A stretch of 40,474 nucleotides of DNA. Origin: CAIUGU01 sp031398625. Its GTDB lineage: Bacteria > Pseudomonadota > Gammaproteobacteria > Steroidobacterales > Steroidobacteraceae. Shown here in pieces: positions 1 through 6,295 of this stretch. The DNA lies in the NCBI GenBank assembly GCA_031398625.1, contig JANNNQ010000154.1, forward strand, positions 1 to 40,474, given 5' to 3'. The notes under the pieces were generated by a model that made no database searches, was not told the DNA's origin, and saw only the letters and a program-made list of their open reading frames with translations. Each line of letters begins with the position of its first letter. The first letter of the stretch is position 1. The position numbers and the translations under genes are program-made.

Positions 1-1118
1 AAAGCCGTGAGCAGCTCGAGTTCGCGCGACGCCTGGCCCAGCTCGGCTACTGGGAAATCTACATGGATACCGGGCGGACGGTGCTGTCCGCCGACATGCA
101 GGAACTGCTGGGTTTGAGCCCGGTTCCACACCATGATTTCGAGTACCTGCTGCAGTTCATCATGGAGGCCGATCGGACCTCGCTACTGGTCTCGCGGGAA
201 GCTGCGCTCCGTCATGACGTCCCCATCGACCTCGAGTGCCGACTGGTGCTTCCGGACGGGAGTGTTCGCCATGTCCACGTGCGAGGACGGGCGGTTCGCC
301 GCCACGATGGCTGGGTGGTAAAGCTGGCCGGTACGGTGCAGGACATCACCGCGCGCAAGCAGGTCGAACTGGAGAACGCCCGGCTCTACGTGGAGCTCGA
401 GCAGCGGGTGCAGAGCCGGACGCGGGAGCTTGAGCTGTCGAACCGCGAACTCGAGGCGTTCAGCTACTCGGTCTCGCATGACCTGCGGGCGCCCCTCAGG
501 GCAATTGCAGGATTCAGTACGCTGTTGCACGACCAGCACGCGGGGTCGATTGACGCGCAGGGCCGGCACTACCTTGAACGGGTCATTGCGGGAACGGTGC
601 GCATGTCGACACTGATCGATGACCTGCTTGAGCTCGGGCGGGTCAACCGGGTCGAGATCGTACGGCAGCCCCTCGACCTGTCGGCCCTGGCAACCGCCGT
701 GTCCAGCCGGTTTCACGAACGCTGGCCGGAGCGCGTGGTGGATGTCGAAATCCAGCCGGACCTCGTGGTGTGGGGCGACCTGCGGCTGATGGAAGTCGCG
801 TTCGAGAACCTGCTCGACAACGCCTGGAAGTTCACTGCGGAACGGGCCACTGGGCACATCAAGGTGGGTAAGGAAGTGCAGGCAGGCCAGGATGTCTTTT
901 TCGTCGCCGACAACGGCGTCGGCTTCGATCCCAAGTATGCCGCCAATCTCTTCGGCGTCTTTCAGCGCCTCCACGCCGCCAGCGCGTTCCCCGGGACGGG
1001 CGTTGGTCTCGCAACCGTGCAGCGGATCCTGCAGCGGCATGGCGGGCGGATATGGGCTGATGCTGCGATCAACGAAGGGGCGACGTTCTACTTCACCGTT
1101 TCGGAGAAACCGTTATGA
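1..1118 (+). CDS. PAS-domain sensor histidine kinase, 5' end missing
   Basis: The reading frame is open to the first base (codons from position 3), so the true start lies upstream; the first internal ATG is at 63. A PAS domain occupies the visible N-terminus and ends in the usual VQDIT segment near residue 92 (counting from that ATG). A short coiled linker (about 100-130) leads to a HisKA domain whose phospho-acceptor is His139 in the motif SHDLRAPLRAI. The C-terminal ATPase domain shows the N box (ENLLDNAWKF), DNGVGF and GTGVGLA. No membrane segment is visible in this part. The stop overlaps the start of the response regulator by 4 bases (ATGA), so the two should be translationally coupled and form a two-component pair. 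Such kinases often sense light or redox through more N-terminal PAS/GAF domains, but the input here is off the window. Confidence 0.9.
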   Translation, partial: SREQLEFARRLAQLGYWEIYMDTGRTVLSADMQELLGLSPVPHHDFEYLLQFIMEADRTSLLVSREAALRHDVPIDLECRLVLPDGSVRHVHVRGRAVRRHDGWVVKLAGTVQDITARKQVELENARLYVELEQRVQSRTRELELSNRELEAFSYSVSHDLRAPLRAIAGFSTLLHDQHAGSIDAQGRHYLERVIAGTVRMSTLIDDLLELGRVNRVEIVRQPLDLSALATAVSSRFHERWPERVVDVEIQPDLVVWGDLRLMEVAFENLLDNAWKFTAERATGHIKVGKEVQAGQDVFFVADNGVGFDPKYAANLFGVFQRLHAASAFPGTGVGLATVQRILQRHGGRIWADAAINEGATFYFTVSEKPL

Positions 1119-1558
1119 CCATGCGTTACATCCTGCTGGTCGAGGACAATCCGGACGACGAGGAACTCACGCTGCTCAGTCTTGGCAAGCACAATCTGGC
1201 GAACGACGTCATCGTCACGCACGACGGAGTCGAGGCGCTCGAGTACCTGTTCGGTGAGGGAGCCTACGCCGGCAGGGATGTCTCGGTGATGCCGACCGTC
1301 ATCCTGCTCGATCTCAAGCTGCCCAGGCTTGATGGGCTTGGCGTCCTGCGCAAGTTGCGGGAAGACGCGCGTACGCGTCACCTCCCGGTCGTCGTCCTGA
1401 CTTCTTCCAGCCAGGACGCCGATGTCATTGCCAGTTACAACCTGGGCGCCAACAGCTATGTTCGCAAGCCAGTCGAATTCGGTGAGTTCGTCGAGGCCGT
1501 GAGCAGCCTGGGACTCTACTGGATGGTGTTGAACCGGGCGCCACAGGGAAGAGGGTGA
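1115..1558 (+). CDS. single-domain response regulator (Rcp1-like)
   Basis: A 147-residue protein made only of a CheY-like receiver domain. Acidic pocket residues Glu10/Asp11, phospho-acceptor Asp66 in ILLDLKLP, Thr96 and Lys118 in VRKP are all present. The insertion between the early acidic residues and the Asp (DGVEALEYLFGEGAY) is typical of the Rcp1-type regulators that pair with phytochrome-like kinases. There is no output domain, so signalling should go through protein contact or a phosphorelay. The start overlaps the kinase stop. A G-rich stretch and then repeats follow the stop. Confidence 0.9.
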   Translation: MTMRYILLVEDNPDDEELTLLSLGKHNLANDVIVTHDGVEALEYLFGEGAYAGRDVSVMPTVILLDLKLPRLDGLGVLRKLREDARTRHLPVVVLTSSSQDADVIASYNLGANSYVRKPVEFGEFVEAVSSLGLYWMVLNRAPQGRG

Positions 1559-1576
1559 GGGCGAGGGGGAGGGTTG

Positions 1577-1735
1577 GATGAGGCCGTTTATCTACTTCTT
1601 TCTTGTCCAATCACGGAAAAATCGGGCGTAAGTCGGCCGCGGGGCCGACTCATGATCACTTCTTTTCTCTTTGCCAAGGCACTGAGTACGGCCGGGTTTG
1701 ATGCGGCCTGTTCTCTACTTCTTTCTTGTCCAATC
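1577..1735 (+). repeat. pair of short direct repeats, about 36 bp
   Basis: Two copies, 1577-1612 and 1700-1735, share an identical 22-base core (1591-1612 and 1714-1735, beginning TCTACTTCTTTC and ending TTGTCCAATC). Both are preceded by GATGnGGCC and GTT, so the homology extends upstream with small differences. No open frame here looks like a real protein. The pair lies between the response regulator and the convergent tRNA-Val gene. Confidence 0.75.
1631..1650. terminator. hairpin downstream of the response regulator, possible terminator
   Basis: A perfect 8-bp stem AGTCGGCC / GGCCGACT with a GCGG loop lies 72 bases after the response-regulator stop. It is followed about 11 bases later by a T-rich run (CTTCTTTTCTCTTT). 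The gap before the T-rich run makes this a less than classical intrinsic terminator. Confidence 0.4.
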
Positions 1736-1747
1736 GCAAGAAAGAAG
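1718..1747. repeat. 11-bp perfect inverted repeat beside tRNA-Val
   Basis: CTTCTTTCTTG (1718-1728) pairs perfectly with CAAGAAAGAAG (1737-1747) around an 8-base loop. It overlaps the second copy of the direct repeat and sits 18 bases past the 3' end of the minus-strand tRNA-Val gene. It could act in tRNA trailer processing or termination, but no U-tract follows on either strand. Confidence 0.6.
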
Positions 1748-1764
1748 CAGCAAGAAAGAAGGAT

Positions 1765-1839
1765 TGGTGGGCGGTACTGGGATTGAACCAGTGACCCCTG
1801 CCGTGTGAAAGCAGTGCTCTACCGCTGAGCTAACCGCCC
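1765..1839 (-). tRNA. tRNA-Val (anticodon CAC)
   Basis: Read on the minus strand: a 7-bp acceptor stem GGGCGGT/ACCGCCC, a D-arm with AGCTCAGCGGTAGAGCA, an anticodon loop TTCACAC giving CAC at positions 34-36, a T-loop GGTTCAATCCC, discriminator A and an encoded CCA. It decodes GUG valine. It is transcribed convergently to the response regulator and divergently from gltX. Confidence 0.95.
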
Positions 1840-1852
1840 GGTGAGAGGGCGA

Positions 1853-1881
1853 AGTCTACGGACAAGAGGTTACCCGGACAA
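1853..1881 (-). promoter_or_regulatory. probable sigma70 promoter of tRNA-Val
   Basis: On the minus strand TTGTCC (-35), a 17-base spacer and TAGACT (-10) lie just upstream of the tRNA, placing the start site a few bases before 1839. Each box matches the consensus at 4 of 6 positions; the spacing and distance are what make it credible. Confidence 0.5.
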
Positions 1882-1976
1882 GCGGAAGGGGTAGGGCGGA
1901 AGGGGGTGGGCGGAGTAAGATGCGGCGCCCTCGCAGGCTCCAGTTGCCCCATCCGGACCGTTTGCCAGTGACCCTC

Positions 1977-3377
1977 ATGTCCATTCGCACCCGTTTTGCT
2001 CCCAGTCCCACCGGCATGCTGCATATCGGTGGCGTCCGGACCGCCTTGTTCTGCTGGCTCTATGCCCGTCGTCATGGTGGCACGTTTATCCTGCGCATCG
2101 AGGACACCGACCGGGAGCGGTCGACGGATGAAGCCATCGACGTCATTCTCGAGGGCATGAAGTGGCTGGGGCTGGGCCATGACGAAGGGCCGTTCTACCA
2201 GACCCGCCGCATGGACCGGTACCGTGAGGTAGTGGAGCAGTTTCTCCGCGAGGGCAAGGCCTACCACTGTTACTGCAGCAAGGATGAGCTTGAAGCCATG
2301 CGGAACCGCCAGATCGCAGCGAAGCAGAAGCCTCGCTATGACGGCACCTGTCGGCACCGCGCCGGGCCTGTTGACGGCGTGAATCCCGTCGTGCGGTTCA
2401 GGAACCCGCTGGACGGTGACGTCGTTGTGAATGACGTGGTCCACGGGCCGGTGTCATTCGCGAACACGGAGCTGGATGACCTGATCATTGCGCGGTCCGA
2501 CGGCACGCCGACCTACAATTTCTGCGTGGTGATCGATGACTGGGACATGCAGGTCACGCACGTGATCCGCGGCGACGATCACCTCAACAACACGCCGCGC
2601 CAGATCAACATGCTGACCGCGCTGGGCGGGAAGCCGCCGGTATACGCCCATGTGGCGATGATCCTCGGAGCGGATGGCGCAAAGCTGTCCAAGCGCCATG
2701 GCGCTGTGAGCGTGTTGCAGTATCGCGATGAGGGCTACCTGCCCGAAGCGCTGCTCAACTACCTGGTCCGCCTGGGCTGGTCGCATGGGGACCAGGAGAT
2801 CTTTTCGCTCGACGAAATGGTCGGTCTTTTCGACATCGCGGACGTCAACAAGTCTGCGTCGGCCTTCAATCCGGAGAAGCTTGCCTGGGTGAACCAGCAG
2901 CACATGCTGAAGTCGACGCCGGAGCATCTGGCGCTCCATCTGCGGCCCCAGCTCGCCGCCCTGGGAGTCTCGGTCGACGATGACGCCAAGCTGGTGGCAG
3001 TCGCGCGGGCGCAGCAGGAGCGGGCAAAGACGCTGAAGGAAATGGCCCTGGCCAGCCTGTTCTTCTTCCGGGACTTCGGGAATTACGACGACAAGGCTGC
3101 GGCGAAGCACCTCAATGCCGAAACCCTGCCAGTGCTGCGGGCGTTACACGCCGAGCTCACGGTCCTTGCGAGCTGGAGCGCACCCACGCTGCATGACGTC
3201 GTTTCACGTATTGCAGCTACCCTCGGACTCGGGTTGGGCAAGGTCGCCCAGCCTCTGCGGGTTGCCGTGTCTGGTGGGACAGTTTCGCCGCCCATCGATG
3301 TGACGCTGGAGATACTTGGGCCGAAAACGGTACTCCAGCGACTGGAGCGAGCTACCTCGCGCGCTGGCGGTGCCTGA
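1977..3377 (+). CDS. gltX: glutamyl-tRNA synthetase
   Basis: A class I aminoacyl-tRNA synthetase that charges tRNA-Glu in the cytoplasm. 466 residues, the normal length for a bacterial GluRS. The HIGH-type motif HIGG is at 16-19 and the KLSKR loop at 236-240. Cys98, Cys100, Cys125 and His127 form the zinc site seen in the E. coli enzyme. The start was placed at the ATG giving MSIRTRFAPSPTG, the family's canonical N-terminus; the open frame extends 19 codons further up without a family match. It precedes the tRNA-Ala/tRNA-Glu pair, so the enzyme and its substrate tRNA are neighbours. Confidence 0.97.
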   Translation: MSIRTRFAPSPTGMLHIGGVRTALFCWLYARRHGGTFILRIEDTDRERSTDEAIDVILEGMKWLGLGHDEGPFYQTRRMDRYREVVEQFLREGKAYHCYCSKDELEAMRNRQIAAKQKPRYDGTCRHRAGPVDGVNPVVRFRNPLDGDVVVNDVVHGPVSFANTELDDLIIARSDGTPTYNFCVVIDDWDMQVTHVIRGDDHLNNTPRQINMLTALGGKPPVYAHVAMILGADGAKLSKRHGAVSVLQYRDEGYLPEALLNYLVRLGWSHGDQEIFSLDEMVGLFDIADVNKSASAFNPEKLAWVNQQHMLKSTPEHLALHLRPQLAALGVSVDDDAKLVAVARAQQERAKTLKEMALASLFFFRDFGNYDDKAAAKHLNAETLPVLRALHAELTVLASWSAPTLHDVVSRIAATLGLGLGKVAQPLRVAVSGGTVSPPIDVTLEILGPKTVLQRLERATSRAGGA

Positions 3378-3485
3378 CAACCTTGCGGCATGGCGTCGCT
3401 GCCAGTAGGAAAAAGGGTACAAATCGCTTTGTGCTTTCGATACTTATCGAACCATCGCGATGCATTTTGGGAGGCGCTTCTTTCC

Positions 3486-3514
3486 TTGACACTCCCCATG
3501 CCCTCCCTTACATT
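3486..3514 (+). promoter_or_regulatory. strong sigma70-type promoter for the tRNA-Ala/tRNA-Glu unit
   Basis: A perfect -35 box TTGACA (3486-3491), a 17-base spacer and TACATT (3509-3514) stand 15 bases before tRNA-Ala. The stretch after the -10 box (GCGCGCCTCTCGCG) is very G+C-rich, as in stable-RNA promoters under stringent control. Both tRNAs probably come from this one promoter. Confidence 0.85.
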
Positions 3515-3529
3515 GCGCGCCTCTCGCGT

Positions 3530-3605
<76 letters not shown>

Positions 3606-3641
3606 GCTTTGGCTCGAGCAGCGATCGATTGCGGCCTTTCC

Positions 3642-3717
3642 GTCCCCATCGTCTAGAGGCCTAGGACACAACCCTTTCACGGTTGCGACCGGGGTTCGAA
3701 TCCCCGTGGGGACGCCA
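3642..3717 (+). tRNA. tRNA-Glu (anticodon TTC)
   Basis: Acceptor stem GTCCCCA/TGGGGAC, anticodon stem CAACC/GGTTG around the loop CTTTCAC (TTC), T-arm GGGTTCGAATCCC, discriminator G and an encoded CCA. 76 bases. The last 19 bases are part of a 53-bp direct repeat whose second copy is at 3857, and the 3' end can also pair with the sequence just downstream (see the hairpin entry at 3700). Confidence 0.97.
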
Positions 3718-3751
3718 TTCTCGAAGGAGAATGGCCCACGTCCTCGTGCCA
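3699..3751 (+). repeat. 53-bp direct repeat, copy 1 (contains the tRNA-Glu 3' end)
   Basis: Begins with AATCCCCGTGGGGACGCCA, which is the 3' side of the T-arm, acceptor strand and CCA of tRNA-Glu, and continues 34 bases into the flank. It matches 3857-3909 at 52 of 53 positions; the single difference is C3720 versus T3878. Duplication of a tRNA 3' end is the usual mark of an integration site, but the space between the copies is only 105 bp and encodes no protein. Confidence 0.85.
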
Positions 3752-3758
3752 CGGGGAT
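3700..3758 (+). other. long bulged hairpin built on the tRNA-Glu 3' end
   Basis: All 23 bases from 3700 to 3722 can pair with downstream bases: 3700-3709 with 3749-3758 (10 bp), 3710-3714 with 3739-3743 (5 bp) and 3715-3722 with 3727-3734 (8 bp), closed by a GAAG tetraloop. The 3' side carries bulges of 4 and 5 bases. This fold competes with the acceptor and T-arms of the tRNA. No T-tract follows, so it is not an ordinary intrinsic terminator; it could guide 3' processing or be a DNA-level structure. Confidence 0.6.
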
Positions 3759-3783
3759 GAGAACCCCGGGACCGGGTGTTCGA

Positions 3784-3833
3784 CAAATTGTCCGGAACAA
3801 ATTTGGCCAGCGCATGCGCTGGCCCCGCAGGGG
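3784..3833. repeat. palindromes inside the repeat-flanked segment
   Basis: Between the two 53-bp repeats lie an A+T-rich near-palindrome CAAATTGTCCGG/AACAAATTTG (3784-3805), a perfect 20-base palindrome GGCCAGCGCATGCGCTGGCC (3805-3824), and CCCC-GCA-GGGG (3823-3833). No coding frame fits. This resembles the remains of a small mobile or REP-like element, but the family is not recognised. Confidence 0.55.
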
Positions 3834-3856
3834 CGAGGCCCAGGGAAGGGTCGAGC

Positions 3857-3909
3857 AATCCCCGTGGGGACGCCATTTTCGAAGGAGAATGGCCCACGTC
3901 CTCGTGCCA
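3857..3909 (+). repeat. 53-bp direct repeat, copy 2
   Basis: A near-identical copy of 3699-3751 that carries only the 3' quarter of tRNA-Glu, so it is not a working tRNA gene. The single changed base turns a C-G pair of the inner stem into T-G, so the 8-bp hairpin survives. The outer stem is broken in this copy. Confidence 0.85.
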
Positions 3910-4122
3910 GGGGGCTGAGTAGCGTTCTACGGCCGCCTCCCGAAGCGACTTGAGGGCCGGGCGCCCTGAAAGCGTCGACATTGCTTACAGGGGCTGGCCA
4001 GAGGTCCTTTTGAGCCGCTTTGTATTACATATAACTACATGATTTATATTGGATAATTATTCGCGGCACAGCTTGTGCAACTCCCTCTGCCTGACACGGA
4101 AAATCCGCTCATGGAGTGAAGT
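3910..4122 (+). other. intergenic region upstream of the PEP-CTERM gene
   Basis: No gene is seen between tRNA-Glu (ends 3717) and the start codon at 4123, a 405-base gap. The first half is taken up by the repeats described separately. The second half changes from G+C-rich to a strikingly A+T-rich stretch (about 4018-4060) and then the sigma54-type promoter. An IHF-like site, TAACTACATGATT (4032-4044), differs from the reverse-complement IHF consensus at one position and lies between the promoter and any upstream activator site, where IHF bends DNA at sigma54 promoters. Confidence 0.45.
4065..4080 (+). promoter_or_regulatory. sigma54 (RpoN) -24/-12 promoter of the PEP-CTERM gene
   Basis: The sequence CGGCACAGCTTGTGCA (4064-4079) carries the invariant GG (4065-4066) and GC (4077-4078) exactly 10 bases apart and agrees with TGGCACGNNNNTTGCW at 9 of 12 defined positions. 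Transcription would start near 4090, about 33 bases before the ATG. PrsR, a sigma54-dependent activator encoded at 10374, is the obvious candidate activator. That link is inference from XrtA systems; no PrsR binding site could be proven. Confidence 0.7.
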
Positions 4123-4806
4123 ATGAAGAGCCTCATCGCGAAATCGGCAGCCATTGGCGCCTGCATCATGGCGAGCGCGGCCGCCAATGCCGGTTTTTAT
4201 TACAGCGACGCTACTGGTTTGGCAGACACCAGCATGTCCGGTCAACAGTACATCAATGGGGGGTATACCGGATTCAACAACTTCGGCACCCAGTTGGGCG
4301 CGGTCGGGGTTGACCACTACTTCCTGGCTACGTCTTTGGCCGTTGACGCTGCTGGCTCAGTGCAGTTCACGCTCATGGGCAAGGAAGCCGGGTATACCAA
4401 CCTCTTCAACTATGGTGGGGGTGGAGTGGAGCTCACGACCAGCGGAAAGCCTGACTCTGTCTGGCATACCTGGGCCACGACGCCAACCTACAACGTAGGC
4501 AGCGGGCTGCTTGATTTTGCCTTCTGCGTTGTCAACCCTGCTGGATGCCTGTCGAATTCCGGCAATAACTTCGCGCCAAACAGGATGGGCCAGTCGATCG
4601 GTATCCGTATCGTCGACTCGACCACGGCCTGGCTGCTTTGGGACGATTCAGGCGCCGGCCCTGACGACAATCATGACGACATGGTGGTCAAGGTCACTTA
4701 CACCGCCGTTCCGGAACCGGCAACCAGCCTGCTCTTTGGGCTCGGCTTGGTGGGAATGGGCCTGGCCCTGCGCCGCCGGCAGCTCCGTTCGCAGGCGGGC
4801 GCCTGA
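4123..4806 (+). CDS. PEP-CTERM sorting domain-containing protein
   Basis: A 227-residue exported protein. Residues 1-23 form a Sec signal peptide (MKSLIAKSAAIGACIMASAAANA). The body is rich in Gly, Thr and Asn with few charges, followed by an acidic stretch WDDSGAGPDDNHDDMVV common in this class. The C-terminus is a textbook PEP-CTERM signal: Pro-Glu-Pro at 197-199, a hydrophobic helix LLFGLGLVGMGLAL, and an Arg cluster RRRQLR. The known role of such tails is recognition and cleavage by exosortase, here presumably XrtA at 11784, with delivery to the surface or EPS matrix. GGAGTGAAGT upstream supplies the ribosome binding site. It has its own sigma54 promoter and terminator, so it is monocistronic. 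Confidence 0.93.
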   Translation: MKSLIAKSAAIGACIMASAAANAGFYYSDATGLADTSMSGQQYINGGYTGFNNFGTQLGAVGVDHYFLATSLAVDAAGSVQFTLMGKEAGYTNLFNYGGGGVELTTSGKPDSVWHTWATTPTYNVGSGLLDFAFCVVNPAGCLSNSGNNFAPNRMGQSIGIRIVDSTTAWLLWDDSGAGPDDNHDDMVVKVTYTAVPEPATSLLFGLGLVGMGLALRRRQLRSQAGA

Positions 4807-4841
4807 CGATACACCCAGGATTTCGCGGTTCGTGATTTGAG

Positions 4842-4869
4842 AACGGCGCCTGCGGGCGCCGTTGTCTTT
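4842..4869 (+). terminator. intrinsic terminator of the PEP-CTERM gene
   Basis: A perfect 9-bp stem AACGGCGCC / GGCGCCGTT with a TGCG loop, followed by GTCTTTT. It starts 36 bases after the stop codon. Confidence 0.85.
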
Positions 4870-4998
4870 TGGCAGGCAACGTTTCCTGCCGATTGGCAAG
4901 TCGATGCGTAGTGTCGTATCGCTCCGTGAACTACCACCGGCGGTACGTTTAACGTAATCCCGGTCGCATCCATGTTGTTGGGCAACGGAGACGCTTGT

Positions 4999-5012
4999 TT
5001 ACATAAATGTAA
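4999..5012. promoter_or_regulatory. 14-base palindrome upstream of the FN3 lipoprotein gene
   Basis: TTACATAAATGTAA is an inverted repeat of TTACAT/ATGTAA about 53 bases before the start codon. With its left flank (GCTTGTTTACATAAA, 4993-5007) it resembles GCTTTGTATTACATATAA (4017-4034) upstream of the PEP-CTERM gene, so both may be sites for the same regulator. An 11-base palindrome ACGTTTAACGT lies at 4945-4955. The identity of any binding protein is unknown. Confidence 0.35.
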
Positions 5013-5064
5013 TCGGTAGAAAATGCCGGCCAATCTGACAATGCGACCTGGAAGCGTCGGCAAA

Positions 5065-5496
5065 ATGAAAGCATTCGGTAAAGCATCGTCTTTCAAGTAC
5101 CTGATGCTGTTGATCTGCTCTGCCACCGTCGCCGCATGTGGCGGTGGCGGCTCAAGCGCTCCAGCCGCAAGCGGTGCCCAAACGGCAACCCCGCCTGCAG
5201 TTACCCCTCCCGCACCGACTCCGCCTGCAGCGACATCGCGGGCAGCAACGCTTTCGTGGACTGCGCCCCTGGAGAACAGCGACGGGTCTGTGCTGCTGAA
5301 TCTTTCGGGCTTCAAGATCTACTACGGCCAGAACGCCACTTCACTGACGAGCACCATCGCTGTGGGCAATCCATCGATCAGTACCTACATTGTCGAAGGA
5401 CTGGGGGCTGGAACTTGGTATTTCGGCGTATCCGCCGTCAATGGCCAGGGGATCGAAAGCCCCCTGTCGAACATCGCGTCCAAGACGATCAGCTAG
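5065..5496 (+). CDS. fibronectin type III domain lipoprotein
   Basis: 143 residues from the chosen ATG. The N-terminus is a lipoprotein signal with lipobox VAAC (Cys25) followed by GGGGSS, so the mature protein should be lipid-anchored. A Pro/Ala/Thr-rich linker (about 34-57) leads to one fibronectin III-like beta-sandwich (about 58-143, with WTAPLENSDGS, GFKIYYG and YFGVSAVNGQGIESPLSN). FN3 modules bind proteins or polysaccharides; a matrix role is a guess from its place between a PEP-CTERM substrate and the EPS locus. ATGs at 5023 and 5041 are in frame but would place charged residues before the signal peptide; GGAAG at 5050 favours 5065. Confidence 0.8.
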   Translation: MKAFGKASSFKYLMLLICSATVAACGGGGSSAPAASGAQTATPPAVTPPAPTPPAATSRAATLSWTAPLENSDGSVLLNLSGFKIYYGQNATSLTSTIAVGNPSISTYIVEGLGAGTWYFGVSAVNGQGIESPLSNIASKTIS

Positions 5497-5529
5497 CGAC
5501 CCCTTCTGCGGTCGGGAGGCAGCAGCTAT

Positions 5530-6006
5530 TCAGCTGTTCTCACGCATCTGGGACTGGCAGTAGTTCTCCATACCCACCCGGCCGATGAGTTCGATCTGGG
5601 TCTCGAGCCAGTCGATGTGTTCTTCCTCTGATTCGAGGATGTCCTCGAACAGCTCCCGCGATATGTAGTCCCCCGCTGACTCGCAGTCGGCGATCGCTTT
5701 CTTGAGATCAGGGTGCGCCATGCGCTCGAGCTTCAGGTCGCACTCGATGACTTCCCGGACATTTTCACCGATCATCAGTTTGCCGAGGTCCTGCAGGTTT
5801 GGCAGTCCTTCGAGAAACAGGATCCGCTCTACCAGCTTGTCTGCATGCTTCATCTCATCAATCGATTCCTCGTACTCGTGCTTCCTGAGAGCCGCGAGTC
5901 CCCAGTTGCCGTACATCCTCGAATGCAGGAAATACTGGTTGATCGCGGTCAGTTCGTTCTTGAGAACGACGTTCAGGTGACGAATGACGTTGGGGTCGCC
6001 CTTCAT
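5530..6006 (-). CDS. bfr: bacterioferritin
   Basis: 158 residues, normal for a haem-containing iron-storage 24-mer. All di-iron ferroxidase ligands are present at family positions: Glu18, Glu51, His54, Glu94, Glu127 and His130. Met52, the inter-subunit haem ligand, is also present. It oxidises Fe(II) and stores ferric mineral in the cytoplasm. The start is the ATG at 6006, giving MKGDPNVIRHLN; the open frame upstream has no family match. Its electron partner bfd lies upstream on the same strand, 289 bp away. That gap holds no gene; it contains a GCCGC-TGA-GCGGC hairpin (6265-6277) and no convincing promoter. Confidence 0.96.
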   Translation of the reverse strand: MKGDPNVIRHLNVVLKNELTAINQYFLHSRMYGNWGLAALRKHEYEESIDEMKHADKLVERILFLEGLPNLQDLGKLMIGENVREVIECDLKLERMAHPDLKKAIADCESAGDYISRELFEDILESEEEHIDWLETQIELIGRVGMENYCQSQMRENS

Positions 6007-6295
6007 TGCAGCACGCTCCGGGATTGAGTTCGAAGCGGATCTTGGTGGAGCGATGTGATGAGTGCAACCACAGAATGCGCGAAACGCCAGCGAAGAGCGA
6101 AGCGGAATTCGAATGACTCGCACTCGCGTCGTTGAAGAGGTGCTCGGGAAGTTGTCCCGCGCTTACGCATGTCGGCAACCGCGTCGGTCAGTTTCCCGGT
6201 GTAAGGGGCCTGAAGGGATGGAGGGAGCGTCCCGCAAGGTCTTGATGCGGAGGGGCAAGAGGCGGCCGCTGAGCGGCGGCTGTAGAAAGTCCCGC

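Noticed and set aside
3857..3882. A second tRNA-Glu gene.
   Set aside because: Only the 3' quarter of the tRNA is present; there is no D-arm or anticodon arm.
3699..3909. Integron attC site or CRISPR repeat.
   Set aside because: There are no R-box core sites, no integrase, only two copies, and one copy begins inside a tRNA gene.
4981..4994. Second sigma54 promoter before the FN3 lipoprotein gene.
   Set aside because: GG-N10-GC spacing is met, but the surrounding bases match the consensus poorly, and this spacing is common by chance at this G+C content.
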